Notes: generated by a model not told the origin, from the sequence alone. A stretch of DNA of 64,000 nt from Brasenia schreberi (GCA_036023115.1 JAYKKT010000061.1:18141501-18205500), one strand, 5' to 3'; positions 11,372 to 24,000 are shown, counted from the first letter of the stretch. A program made the numbers and translations.

Positions 11372-13228
11372 CATCTTCCACACTTGGTTTTCAAAAGAGT
11401 TTGCCAAAATGTGGTTTTGAAATTGGTTTAGCAATATGCCTTCATCAGGCATTTCATCAAGTGTGGGATATGCATCCTCTAAAGGGAAGTTGGCCACATA
11501 TTCGGCTAGGGCTTGCCCCTTAATGGAGCTTTGATGGTGGTATTTTAGGTCATACTCCATCGAGAGGAGTTGCCATTTTCCCAACCTACCCGTGAGGATG
11601 GGTTTTTCGAATAAGTGCTTGATTGGGTCAAGCTTGGACACTATTCAGATCTCGTGATCTAGGAAGTAGTGTCAGAATTTTTGGCAGGCCCATACCAAGG
11701 CCAAGCACGTCTTCTCCATGGCTTGATAATTCCTTTCATAAGCCAAGAGAGTTTTCAAAATGTAATAGATGGCATACTCCTTGTGGGTATCATCCTCGTA
11801 TTGAGCTAACAAGGCACCCAAAGCATTCGCATACACAGAAATGTAAAGCATAAGAGGTTTTCCTTGCTTTGGAGGGTTTAAAACAGGGGGATTAACTAAG
11901 TATGCTTTTAATCTTTCAAAAGATTTTTGACAATCGTCATCCCATAAAAAATTTGTCCCTTTTCTCAAAAGTTTGTTAAAGGGTTCGCATCTAGTTGCAA
12001 GTTTTGAAATAAACCTGCGAATGCATTGTAGACGACCTTGGAGGATATGGATCTGCGTGAGATTGGAGGGTGGAGCCATGTCTATGATGACTCTACACTT
12101 TGAGTGGTCGACTTCAATGCCCCTTTGGCTCACCATAAATCCTAAAAGCTTCCCAGATTCTACTCCGAACACGCATTTTTGAGGGTTTAGCTTTACTTTG
12201 TAAAGCCTAAGCCTTTCGAAAATCTTTTGCAAATATTCGAGATGAGTGCATCGAGTTTTTGACTTAGCCAAGAGATCATCCACATATACCTCTACGAGCT
12301 CATGAATCTGATCGTGAAAGATCGTAGTCATAGCTCTTTGGTAGGTGGCGCCGGCATTTTTCAAACCAAAGGGCATGACTGTATAGCAGTATGTGCCCCA
12401 TGGGATTGTGAAAGCAGTTTTAGCTTGATCTCGTGGGGCTAATTTGATTTGGTTATACCCTGAATAGCCATCCATGAAAGAAAACATTTCATGATTTGCA
12501 GTACTATCGACTATCAAATCAATGTTAGGTAAAGGAAAGTTATCCTTTGGAGTGGCTTTGTTCAGGTTTCTGAAATCGATGCATATTCGAATTTTTTCAT
12601 TGGTTTTTCGAACAACAACGATGTTTGATAACCAATCAGAGTATGCAATGGGTTTTATGAATCCGACTTTTAACAAATCTTCTAAACCCTCCTTGACTTA
12701 TGAGTGTACGTTCGGATGTATCTTCCTAAGCTTTTGCTTTATGGGTTTTGCATCAGAATCTAAGGGAAAACGATGCTCTACGACTCTCGGGTCTATACCA
12801 GGCATGTTTTCATATGTCCATGCAAACACATCAATGTAGGTTTTCAAAAATGCAATGAATGATGATCTTTCATGCTCATGCAAACATATGTCTATCTTAA
12901 TGTGCTTGGGCTTTGAATCACTACCCAAGTTTATCTCTATGAATTCTCCTCCTACTGAATTCGATGGTTTTTCAAAATCGAGAATTTTATGAAATTCTCA
13001 GAGCTCGGACGTGGGATCTTCCTCAAGGGGATCCACCTTCAGGCTTTGATCATTCTCGAGGTTTCTAATTCCTAGGGAATTTGAGCTTGATGCATGGGTT
13101 TTGAAAATACCTGGTTTTTGACTTGGGATTTCTATGGGTTTCGAAATTTTTGGTCTTGTTATGAAGACAACTTTTCTTTCGAAATCCTTGGCTTTTTCTA
13201 AGTTTTTACCAGGAGCAGCTATATACAA
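11372..13228 (-). pseudogene. pol: M2 pol fragment: linker, RT, RNase H, start of aRNH
   Basis: The reverse strand encodes the lysine-rich linker, the MDPLEEDPTSEL-like region and RT with YVDDLLAKSK. The gypsy RNase H and the first residues of aRNH follow, up to the M1 junction. Stops or frame changes occur near 12998, 12698, 11672 and 11643. The best-preserved part is the RT core, 11672-12676. The reading frame that continues from 11372 into M1 LTR sequence is a chance fusion across the insertion junction. Confidence 0.85.
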
Positions 13229-13452
13229 GGTTTTGTTTTTGATATTTTCTAAATTTTTGATTTTTTTGGGTTTTTGTAAAACCAGAACTTTAGGAACTAT
13301 ACAAACAACTCCTTTTTTGAGTTTTTCATCTTTTTCAAATGTTTCTAGTTTTGGGGGTTTTTCAATTTTTTGAATTTTGAGTTTTTCTAATTTTTTTTTG
13401 TGTTTTTGGTTGAGGGATCTTCCATCATACCTACAAAGGAAAACGCAATGAG

Positions 13453-14400
13453 TTAGACTCTAAACAAGAGGTCTAAATCGTGGGTTTCTGCTTGGGTAGG
13501 CTCAAGGGCACCCTTGACCCAGGTGGTCACTGGGGGTGGCTCTGGTGGTATTTTGGGAGTATAGCCGATCCCATATCGGCTTGGGTTGGCTTTGGGCACT
13601 ATGGGCTCTAGGAGACCCTGGTTTTGTGCTCCTAGGCTCTTGTATGGCATATACCCCATGTTTAATAACATGTTTCATGATTTTTTATTTTTGGAAAAGT
13701 TTTCATATAAGTCGTGGTCTTGGAACTTGCTATCGTCCATGTTATATACATAAGGCTTCTTGTCCAGGGGTTTTTGAAATAGGTGACTCTTGGCCTTTCC
13801 TGGGATGGTTAGTGTTTTGAGGGGGCTAGCCTTGGGTTGCCCCTTGATGTACATGACCTTCCTAGGTATTTGGAGTGTGAGCTTTGGTGGCTCGACCAAG
13901 GTCTGTCCCAGTTTAACCTCGTAGGCCTGGGAACCTAATAAGCATGGGAAATTCTAGATTCCCTGAAGTTGTGGGAGACTCTCACCTAGAATTACCACTA
14001 TTTGATCCTCGAAAGGGATTTTGACACACCTATGGAAGGTGGATGGCACAGCACACAGGCTGTGTATCCAAGGCCTTCCCAACAATAGGTTATAGTGGGG
14101 ATGGATGTCCAAGACATGGAACACCTCCATGAGAGCTATCCCTCCGGTTTCTATGGGTAATTCTATGGATCCTAAGGGTCTTGACGCATTCCCATCTTAT
14201 CCAGTGATTATGATGGGGCTTGGTTTCACGGATGTCAAGGCGACTCCAATTTGGTACGCCATGTGGAGCGGAAGGATGTTGAGCACTCCTCCCCCATCAA
14301 CTAGGCACCTATCTAGAGAGTGGTGATTCAATACCACCTCGATATGTAGGGCTTGGTTGTGGGCTTCATAGGGTCTTTCTACATCATCTTCCGAGAACAT
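13453..14400 (-). pseudogene. pro: M2 protease and C-terminal gag-pro region, broken
   Basis: The retropepsin-like motif LVDGGGVLNILP is recognisable on the reverse strand, followed by the LLLGRPWI region and the family's C-terminal segment ending DLLFRV before a stop at 13453. A stop at about 14197 and several later breaks make it non-functional. Its N-terminal end continues at 33886 across the E2 insertion. Confidence 0.85.
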
Positions 14401-15554
14401 TGTAAACACCTCGAAATCCCACGAATTTCTCAAATCCATCTGGTTTTGTAAAAGCAGCCCCAAAGGGCTATTTTGAGTCTGGAAACCCAGGAGCCTTCCA
14501 GACAACCCTGTACATATGTTTTGAACTTTGTATTTCAAAGATGTATAATATAGCTTTTAAAAACCTTTTAAAACACGTTTTTGAAACCCCGAAGCAGCTT
14601 GGCCTGATCCAGACAGGACCAGGAAAGCTAAGGAGAGCCCGGAACCGGAGCACATGTCAAGCCCGGCACAACAACTCTCGTATTGAATCCACCCCCCAGG
14701 ATCTCGAACATCCTTTAAAGTCATCTCCGGAAGGCGAAAACAGAGGCAGACGATCATGTTGGCAAAGACCCAACGCAGACGGAGTACTGATGCTGTCAGA
14801 CCCCGCACAAACCGTTCATTTCAAACACAGCTCGAAGGAGTCAGAGTTCAATTTGGATCGGATCTGGACCATATATATCCAGATCCCAATCCAAACTCAT
14901 GTATGGACTTAGATTTGGATTTGGATCCAGAGATCCAATCCAATATCCATATCCATGGCCCACATCACCTTCTCATAAATGGAGGTGGGGCCCACTTGAA
15001 ATTCACGTGGGATTATGGGCATGAGAGAGAGTGGGGGAGGATAAGATCAAGTGTGTGTTGTAATTAAGCTTGACTTGTGTGTCAAGTTTGGGGTTAATCA
15101 TGTGGGTTAGCCTAATTAAGTGGATTTAGCTTGTAATTAGCCAAAACCTAACCTAGGGCAGCACCAACATGATATGATTAGGGTCCATGGGTCATGCAAA
15201 GGGAGCTCCTTCACCTAAACCTAACCAAAAACACCTAATCCTAGCCTTCTACCCTAATCCTATCCTAATCTGAGCCTAATCACCTAACCCACTTCCCTAA
15301 TCCCGGCCTAATCCCAACCTAATCACCTAACCCACTTCCCTAATCCTTCCCTAAACCTAGGTTAATTTCCCTAAACCTAACCTAATCCTAGCCTAATCAG
15401 CCCCTAATACATAAATATATATATACTTTAATTTTCGTAGGGTTTTGCTTAAGTTGTGTGTGTTGTCTTTCAATTCAAGCACTCACACACATTGAGCCGT
15501 CGCTCTTATTTGAAAGACCCAAGTAAGGGCCGAGCTATACTATTTGGGTTTTCA
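14401..15554 (+). repeat. E2 5' LTR, 3' part deleted
   Basis: It matches the E2 3' LTR from its first base to about 15554, then jumps straight into gag coding sequence at 15558, with three unmatched bases between. It also lacks the TATA box, GC-rich leader and GTAAGT site found in other LTRs: the CCTAA tract joins the post-donor region at GCCTAATCA (15391-15399). The E2 3' LTR has the same internal junction at 32701-32709. Confidence 0.88.
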
Positions 15555-15557
15555 AAT

Positions 15558-16790
15558 GAACTGCTTCATGCAAAGATTTGCACACAACGTAGAAGTCACG
15601 CCGACTCTGAATACCTTAAGGGATACAAAGCAAGGCATGAACGAAGACGTACATGCCTTCATTATAGGATGGAGGTCACTTTTGGGCCAAGTGCGAGAGC
15701 CAATATCCGAAGGATGTGCAGTCATGCTCATCTTGGATAACTTTAAAAGTGAGTTAAAAACCCTTCTCTCGCTCCATGAGATCTCAACTTTCCATAAGTT
15801 GATGAAAAAGGCATCCCTTTTCGAAACCAACTTGTGAAAAGGGACATACGATCACTTATGGAAAGGAAGTGTCGTTTCTAAAACCCGCTTGGAAAAGCCC
15901 ATCACATACGGGCTGCCCACGATGGACAAAGGGGCAAAGCCCCATAAAATCGCCAATGTCCGGGTGGATCCAGGCGTGGCAGGCACTTCCAAAAATTTTG
16001 AAAAATTAGAAAACAAGAGGGAGCGAACCTTTCAAAAACCGGTTGAAAAACGGGAGTATACACTGCTGGGGCAACCTGTGTCGGAGGTCCTAGACCTCCT
16101 ACTTGCCCAAGGCATGATAGAACTCCCTGAAATCCCCGAAGGAGTCACTTCCAAGGGGGGGTATTTAAACCGATTTTGTAATTATCATCGGCTCAAAGGC
16201 CATGATACCAAACGTTGTTTCTCCCTTTTAAATAAAATTGAGAACTTGATAGCAGAAGGCCGGCTCCAGGTCATTGCGGAACCTGAGCCACCTCAAGCAA
16301 TCTTCCAAGAACCCTTTCCCAAACACGCCAGTGGCAGTGGGAAAGGAAAGGAGGTATGTACCCTCACCTTTTCTAAGGAACTAGCGCAAAAACCAGAGTC
16401 TGGTCAACCCACTTGTGCGCCCACTCTTGTATTATACAAGAAGCCCGCACAAGTCATCATTCGGGGACCACCAAAAGTGGAATCCCCAGCAAAACCAGTT
16501 TTGAAAATCCAAGGTGCTCCTCAACTCATCCTTAGAGCCAAATTTAGCGCGAACCCTAGGCTAGTCGTGGGTGAAGTGACTAGATCCGGGAGGATCTATC
16601 AACCCCCGCACCTTCAAGGTGCTCGAAAGGTGGTCAGTGTGCCTGGCCCCTCAAAAGCATGTATCCCTGGTATTCTGCCAAAAGCAGACAAGGATAAAGT
16701 CATCCTAAATCCTTATGACTTCAAAAACCACCTTTCAAAGATTCCTATTCACATGTCTATCTTAGAGCTTATACAAACCTCACCTAGGCA
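15558..16790 (+). pseudogene. gag: E2 gag fragment
   Basis: The frame starts inside the gag domain (CFMQRFAHNVEV) and runs through the zinc-knuckle-like motif, here CNYHRLKGHDTKRC, to SILELIQTSPRQ. The N-terminal part of gag is missing because of the LTR-to-gag deletion. A CGA to TGA change at 15835-15837 adds a stop. The right end is an abrupt switch to reverse-strand M3 sequence at 16790/16791 with a shared GCA. Confidence 0.88.
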
Positions 16791-17350
16791 ATGAATGCTA
16801 ACTTTTCAGTTTCATGCAAGCATGCGCCTATTTTGATGGTTTTGGGATTGGAATCATCCCCTAGGTTCACCTCTATGAAATCTCCTCCTACTGATTGGGA
16901 AGGTCTTTCAAAATCGAGAATTCTATGAAATTCTGGGAGCTCAGAAGTGGGATCTTTCTCAAGGGGATCCACTTCTGGGCTTTGATCATTCTCGTGGGCT
17001 GTAGACCCGAGGGAACTTGATGCGTGGTTTTCAAAATGACCTGGTTTTGTACTTGGATTTTCAAGTGATTTCGAAATTTTTGGTCTGGCTATGCAGACGA
17101 CGTTTCTTTCGAAATCCTTTTCTTTTGCCAAAGTCCTACCAGGAGCAGCTATGTACAAAATCTTTTTGGTATTTTCCAAATTTTTGATTTTTTTGTGTTT
17201 TTGTAAAACAAGAACTTTGGGAACTATACAAAGCACTCTTTTTTCGAGTTTTTGTTTTTCCATTGTTTTTGGTTTTTCTTGTTTTTTGATTTTTTTGATT
17301 TTAAGCTTTTCAAATGTTTTTGTATTTTTAGAAAAGGGATCTTCCGTCAT
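16791..17350 (-). pseudogene. pol: M3 pol N-terminal fragment
   Basis: The ATG at 17350 begins MTEDPFSKNTK, followed by a lysine-rich linker and the IAAPG, VDPLEKDPTSELPEF and GGDFIEVNLGDD segments. It stops at the deletion junction before the RT catalytic core. This copy shows the linker and RT region in one uninterrupted frame, which places the probable start of ORF2 25 bases after the gag-pro stop. Confidence 0.82.
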
Positions 17351-17375
17351 ACCTACAAAGGGAAAACACTACGGG

Positions 17376-20306
17376 TTACACTCGGAATAGGAGGTCTAAA
17401 TCGTAGGTCTCTTCTAAGGCAGGCTCCGGGGCACCCTTGACCTAGGTGGTTACAGGGGGTGGCTCCGGCGGTATTCGGGGAGTATAGCCGATCCCATATC
17501 GGCTTGGGTTGGCCCTAGGAAGGATGGGCTCTAGGAGACACTGGTTCTGCGCCCCTAGACTCTTGTAGGGCGTGTAGCCCATGTTCAACAACATGTTTCA
17601 CGACTTTTTGTTTTTTGAAAAAGTAGGATACAAGTCGTGGTCCTGGAACATGCTATCGTCCATATTAGGCTCGTATGGCCTCTTGTCCAGGAGCTTTGAA
17701 AATAGGGAACGCTTGGGTTTTCCTAAGAGGATTAAAGTCGGGAGGGGGCCTGCTTTGGGCGGCCCCTTCACACATACAACCTTCCTAGGGTTGTTCAACA
17801 CGAGCCGAGGTGGCTCAACCATAATTTGCCCCAGGTTAGCCTCATGGGCCTGGGAGCTTGATAAACTAGGGGAGTTTATGATCCCTTGAAGTTGTGGGTG
17901 ACTCTCACCTAGGATCACTACGACCTGGTCCCTAAAAGGGATCTTAACACACCTGTGGAAGGTGGATGGCACAGCGCACAAACTGTGTATCCAAGGCCTT
18001 CCCAACAACAGGTTATAATGGGGGTGGATGTCCAAGATATGGAACACCCCCGTGTGTTCGATCCCTCCCGTTTCCATTGGGAGTTCGATGGATCCTAAAG
18101 GTCTAGACGCATTCCCATCGTATCCAGTGATAACGATGGGGCTTGGGTTCACTGAAATCAAGGTGACTCCGATTTTGTACGCCACATGAAGTGGAAGGAT
18201 GTTGAGCCCTCTTCCACCATCGACTAGGCACCTGTCCAGAGAGTGGTTGTTTAGAACCACCTCGATATGCAGGGCCTGGTTATGCGTTTCGTAGGGTCTA
18301 TCTACATCATCTTCCGAGAAAGTGATGGGCGATTTTGTTCCTAATAAAGCCACTTGGGCAAACAAGGATTCCGGACTTATGTTCGAATCAACCTTGGCCC
18401 TTTCTAGAATTTTCTCTAATACAAGTCTATGCCTAGGCGAGGTTTTTATAAGCTCTAGGATAGACATGTGAATAGGAATCTTTGAAAGGTGGTTTTCGAA
18501 GTCATAAGGATTTAGGATGACTTTGTCCTTATCTGCTTTTGGCAAACCACTAGGGATACATGCTTTTGAGGGGCCAGGCACACTGACCACCTTTTTAGCA
18601 CCTTGAAGGTGCAGGGGTTGATAGATCCTCCCGGATCTAGTGACTTCCCCCACGACCAGCCTAGGGTTCGCGCTAAACTTGGCTCTAAGGATGAGCTGGG
18701 GAGAACCTTGGATTTTTAAAACTGGTTTTACAGGGGTTTCCACTTTTGGTGGTCCCCGAATGACGACTTGGGCGGGCCTCTTGTATAGTACAAGGATGGG
18801 CGCACAAGTAGGTCGACGAGGTTCTGGCTTTCGCGCTAGTTCCTTGGAAATGGTGAGGGTACATACCTCCTTTCCTTTCCCACTGCCACTGGCGTGTTTG
18901 GGAAAGGGTTCCTTGAAGATAGCTTGAGGTGGCTCAGGTTCCGCAGTGACCTGGAGCCGGCCTTCTGCTATCAAGTTCTCAATTTTATTTAAGAGAGAGA
19001 AGCAGCATTTGGTATCATGGCCTTTGAGCCGATGATACTTACAAAATCGGTTTAAATACCCCCCTTTCGAAGTGACTCCTTCGGGGATTTCAGGGAGTTC
19101 TATCATGCCCTGGGCAAGGAGGAGGTCTAGGACCTCCGACACAGGTTGCCCCAGCAGAGTATACTCCCGTTTTTCAATCGGTTTTAGAAAATTGCGTTCC
19201 CTCTTATTTTCTAATTTTTCAAAATTTTTGGAAGTGCCTGCCATGCCTAGATCCACCCGGACATTGGCGATTTTATGGGGCTTTGCCCCTTTGTCCGTCG
19301 TGGGCAGCCCATATGCGATGGGCTTTTCCAAATAAGAGAGAGAGCAGCATTTGGTATCATATGGCCTTTAGCCGATCAAATACTTACAAAATCGGGTTTT
19401 TGGAACGGCACTTCCTTTCCATAAGTGATCGTATGTCCCTTTTCGTAAATTGGTTTCGAAAAGGGAGGCCTTTTTGATCAACTTATGGAAAGTTGAAATC
19501 TCATGGAGTGAGAGAAGGGTTTTTAACTCACTTTTAAAATTATCCAGGATGAGCATTACTGCGCATCCTTCGGATATGGGCTCTCGCACTTGGCCCAAAA
19601 GTGACCTCCATCTTATAATGAAGGCATGTACGTCTTCGTGCATGCCTTGCTTTGTATCCCTTAAGGTATTCAGGGTTGGCGTGACTTCTACGTTGTGTGC
19701 AAATCTTTGCATAAAGCAGTTCGCTAACTCTTCAAAAGTAGCGAACTGGCTTAAGTCGTAGGAAGCCAGCCATTTGGCAGTTGTGCCTTTAAGGGATAGA
19801 GGGAACCAATACACCCATTTCATCGAGTCCTTTTTCTTCTTATGGGCTCGACGTGAGAAAAGCTGCAAGTGAGACCTAGGGTCTCCCATGCCATCATACC
19901 GATGGAAGTTCGGTATTTCATCGTCACTGTCTGTTTCGTAATCCATAGGAAGGAAATCAGACAGGGCGTAGCTCTTTTTCTCTTTATTCTGCCCTTTTAG
20001 CAACTGCTGTTGGGCTTTACGGTCCTTTTGTGTGAAGGACTCGTGGTATTGGTTGCCTTCGATTACGGAGGCCTCTTTGTGCTTGCGAGGTTTTTCAGAT
20101 TTCTTTTTAGGCCTTTGTTCACCGTTTGATGAACATGAATCGCCTACTTCAGCCTCTTGGCTGAGAGCATCGATTTTGGCCTCAAACTCCCTTCTCAAGT
20201 CCTCGATTTCATCTAGTTTTATTTTGTTTTTGAAAATCCTCCTAGAGTGAGAACTTGATGTGCATGAGCCTTGGCTCGACACTTCACTTGGATTGGATTT
20301 TGGCAT
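17376..20306 (-). pseudogene. gag-pro: M3 gag-protease, broken by an insertion and nonsense codons
   Basis: ATG 20306 (MPKSNPSEV) starts a gag frame like that of M1. A 61-base templated insertion at about 19333-19393 breaks it after VPKTR. The second part (17598-19331) carries the zinc-knuckle-like motif and the protease with LVDGGRGLNILP, another departure from the usual D-T/S-G. TGG to TGA at about 17598-17600 and TGG to TAG near 17445 interrupt the C-terminal region before the ORF1 stop at 17376-17378. Confidence 0.86.
19333..19393 (-). other. Templated insertion in M3 gag
   Basis: Between sequence equivalent to M1 TTTCCAAA and GGGTTTTTGG, M3 has about 61 extra bases. They resemble 18989-19049, the zinc-knuckle region of the same gag gene, with several small indels. 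The copy has the same orientation as its source. Confidence 0.8.
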
Positions 20307-20393
20307 GCTTTTCAAGCTTTTTCAAAATGTCGTAAGTACAAGCAAAGAAAACAAGTTAAAATGACACCTTTTTACAAAATTTTCGCAAGACTC

Positions 20394-20681
20394 ATAGGAA
20401 GGGAAACAGGGCGTAGCTCTTTTTCTCTTTTATTCTGCCCTTTTAGCAACTGCTGTTGGGCTTTACGGTAGCTTTGTGTGAAGGACTCGTGGGTGTTGGT
20501 CTTTTGGACTTCCGGAGGCCTCTGTTGTGCTTGCGAGGTTTTCAGATTTCTTTTTTAGGCCTTTGTTCACCGTTTGATGAACATGAAATGGAAAAGGTAC
20601 ATACCTCCTTTCCTTTCCACTGCCACTGGCGTGTTTGGGAAAAGGTTCTTGAAGATAGTATGCTGAGTTCCGCAGTAACCT
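20394..20681 (-). other. Two scrambled gag copies in the M3 leader
   Basis: The leader between gag and PBS should be about 120 bases but holds about 290 more. Bases 20394-20587 resemble gag 19943-20139, and 20585-20681 resemble gag 18847-18952. Both are in source orientation but in swapped order, with many small indels and substitutions. This looks like error-prone copying of nearby sequence during repair or reverse transcription. Confidence 0.78.
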
Positions 20682-20710
20682 ACTTAAAACTCAATTTTTG
20701 AAAGGCTCAC

Positions 20711-20728
20711 GTCCCACCGGGTGTGCCA
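20711..20728 (-). other. M3 primer-binding site
   Basis: The reverse strand reads TGGCACACCCGGTGGGAC, one base different from the E4 site, five bases inside the LTR end at 20734. Confidence 0.75.
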
Positions 20729-20733
20729 ATCTC

Positions 20734-21018
20734 TGTAGACGTGCGAAAATCCCCGCCTCTTTATCTTTTTCAGGGCTCGGAGCGGATCCTCTCGTGTGTC
20801 TAAGGCCTATGTATGCAAACAGGGCGTGCCAGCTAGCTTACCTAAGCTAGCGAAGATATTTTTAACACTGACTTCTAAATGTGGCAACTGTGAGCAAGTA
20901 AGCTCTTGTCGTCGTAGACCTTCTTGCACCGATGCGCAAGGGTCAGTCTGTACGCTTTGCAAAAATCGAGTTTTGGAGAGAAGGTCTACGAAGCGGTTCG
21001 AGGTGTCTATTTCGAGTC
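20734..21018 (-). repeat. LTR X (5' LTR of M3), U5-end part
   Basis: This is the terminal 285 bases of the LTR, starting TGTAGACG beside the PBS and including the inverted repeat at 20832-20851. It ends in GAGTC, one base different from GGGTC at 24292-24296, where LTR X resumes. The solo LTR Y lies between. Confidence 0.85.
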
Positions 21019-24000
21019 TATAGACGAGCGAAAATCCCCGCCTCTTTGCCTTTTTCAGGGCTCGGAGCGGATCCTCTCGTGTGTCTAAGGCCTATCTATG
21101 CAAACAGGGCGTGCCAGCTAGCTTACCTAAGCTAGCGAAGATATTTTTAACACTGACTTCTAAACGTGGCGACTGTGAGCAAGTAAGCTCTTGTCGTCGC
21201 AGACCTTCTTGCACCGATGCGCAAGGGTCAGTCAGTACGCTTTGCAAAAATCGAGTTTTTGGAGAGAAAGTCTACGAAGCGGTTCGAGGTGTCTATTTCG
21301 GGTTTTTAAAATGTGATTGCATGTTTTAGATCACGTGGATTTGCACGTGCCTAAGTCTTTTTCTTTTATCCCTTTTCGGGCCACCTAGTTTGTGTGTTAT
21401 GAACACTCCACTACGTGGGCGAATTCGAGCAGGGCTTGCTTTGATGCAATATGCGTCCTACCTCGTGGTATGGCGTAGATGCAATGCAAACTCACGCTAC
21501 TCCAAAGGGAAAACCCGAAATGTAAAGACAATACTGAAGGGAAATAACCGAAGGGAAATAACCGAAGGGAGATATGTATATAGATTATGTATATGAGCCC
21601 TTACTCGGGTCTTGCAAATAAGAGCGAAGGCTCAATGTGGGTGCGTGCTTGAATTGAAAGACTTACACACACGACATGAAATTAAACCCAAATATAAATT
21701 GCAGTATGGCCTTGACTAAGGTCTTGGGAGTAAGAGCGAAGGCTCAATGTGTGTGAGAGTGCTTGAATTGAAGTACTACACACACGACATAAATGAAACC
21801 CAAATATAACTGCAATAAGGCCTTTACTAAGGTCTTGGGAATAAGAGCGAAGGCTCAATGTGTGTGAGAGTGCTTGAATTGAAAGACTTACACACACGAC
21901 ATGAAATGAAACCCAAATAGTATAGGTCAGCCCTTACTTGGGTCTTTCAAATAAGAGCGAAAGCTCAATGTGTGTGAGAGTGCTTGAATTGAAAGACTTA
22001 CTCACACGACATGAAATGAAACCCAAATAGTATAGGTCGGCCCTTACTTGGGTCTTTCAAATAAGAGCGAAAGCTCAATGTGTGTGAGTGCTTGAATTGA
22101 AAGACAACGCACCCAACTTAAGCAAAACCCTTCGAAAATGAAAATATATATACTTATGTATTAGGGGCTGATTAGGCCCGTGTGTGTTCAAAATCGTGCA
22201 CGACTAAGAGAGTGCACGTGTGTGGGTGTGCCAAGCCACGTTATTACAAGCGGGGGGAGACTATGCTCCGTTATTACAACCCCGTATCAAATTGAATCTC
22301 AAGCAAGTATACAACTAAAGACCGAGTTTAGGCACTTACGAGTAGCTGGTCCGTAGAGGCCTTGCTTGAGCGTGGGCTTGGCCTTCGCCTTGGGCTGCAA
22401 ACGGGAGCTCCGTGAGGGTGGGTGACAAAGGGTGTTGGCCGGCTGCAAGTGGGGCGCGGGATAGGCGCCTCGAAGGTGGCCGGCTGGAAATGGGTGTCGC
22501 CTTGATGTGGGCGATCAAAGTGCTGGGCCAAGTAAGTGTGTAGGGTCACGAATGGAGAGTATAGAGTGTTAGGGAATATGAACCTAAGGGGAGTTTAAGG
22601 GAAGGCCGAATGGGAGTCTAAGGGGAAAAGAGATGGCTGGCCGGGTATAGTTAGGGTAGTTAGGTAGTGGCCGATGGTTTAGGTTGTGCTAGGTTCGGCT
22701 AAGGAAGAATGGTGGCAGCAAAGGGCTGATGTGTAGGTGAGATGATAGTATGGTGGGTGGCTAGGAATGGAGAGGGAGTAGAGAAGGAGTTAGGTAGCGT
22801 TAGGGGGGGTACTTACCGAATGGGGAGATGCGGTGGATGGAAGAGAGAAATCGGGTGGTTGGGATGGAGAGCAAGTGGTGGCGTCCGGCTGGGAGATGGT
22901 GGTGGATGAAAGAGAGAAGGTGGCAGTGCAGGTGGAGTAGGTGGAGCAGGAGGGAGATGATGGGACTCGGCTGGACTTGGGGAAGAAGGGGACCCGGCTG
23001 GGATTGGTGAGGGCTGCTAGCCAGGAAAACCCGCCCCCAAGGGGGGGGGGTTTAAATAGGGATGGGTAGGTCGGTTAGGGCTGGGCTTGGGGTAGTGGTT
23101 AGGTGGTTTAGGTAGGGTGGTATGTAGATAAGGTGGGCTGGAAAGGGTTGGGCCAGATATTTTGAAAACTAGGGGTTTGGGTAGATTGTGGGCTAGGGGT
23201 GGTTTAGGGGTTTAGGGCTAGGTTAGGTGGTTGGGTTTTAGGGTGAGGTTTAGTGAGCTAGGTTAGGTGATTAGGCTAGGTTTAGGCTAGGATTAGGGAA
23301 ATTAACCTAGGTTTAGGGAAGGATTAGGGAAGTGGGTTAGGTGATTAGGTTGGGATTAGGCCGGGATTAGGGAAGTGGGTTAGGTGATTAGGCTCAGATT
23401 AGGGGTGGATTAGGGGGGTAGGCTTGGATTAGTTGTTTTGGGTTAGGTTTAGGTGAAGGAGCTCCCTTTGCATGGCCCATAGACCTTAACCACCTCATGT
23501 TGATGCAGCCCTAGGTTAGGTTTTGGCTAATTACAAGCTTAAACCCACTCAATTAGGCTAACCCACATGATTAACCCCAAACTTGACACACAAGTCAAGC
23601 TTAATTACAACCCTCTTGATATTTTCCATCCCCACTCTCTCTCATGCCCATGATCCCACGTGAATTTCAAGTGGGCCCCACCTCCATTTATGAGAAGGTG
23701 ATGTGGGCCATGGATATGGATATTGGATTGGATCTCTGGATCCAAATCCAAATCCAAATCCACATATGGGTTTGGATTGGGATCTGGATATATATGGTCC
23801 AGATCCAATCCAAACTGAACTCTGACTCCTTCGAGCTGGGTTCGAAACGGACGATTTGTGCGGGGCCTGACAGCATCAGTACTCCGTCTGCGTTGGGTCT
23901 TCGCCAACATGGTCGTCCGTCTCCGTTTCTGCCTTCCGGAGATGACTTCAAATGATATTTTGATAAGAACAGGATCTTGGACGTTCGAGATCCTGGGGGT

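Larger units (their letters stand above)
11372..14400 (-). mobile_element. M2, left visible piece: aRNH start back to protease
   Basis: This is an older reverse-strand copy of the same family, cut on its left by M1 at 11371/11372 and on its right by E2 at 14400. Removing E2 and one copy of AACAT joins this piece in register to the gag-protease sequence at 33886, so the two pieces are one element. It is more diverged and more broken than the other copies. Confidence 0.9.

Noticed and set aside
11084..11641. A 185-residue protein
   Set aside because: The frame runs from M2 RNase H through the M1 insertion junction at 11371/11372 into LTR sequence, so it is a chance fusion.
20734..21303. Tandem duplication of an LTR end
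   Set aside because: The missing segment of LTR X and the GAGTC/GGGTC flanks are better explained by a nested solo LTR.
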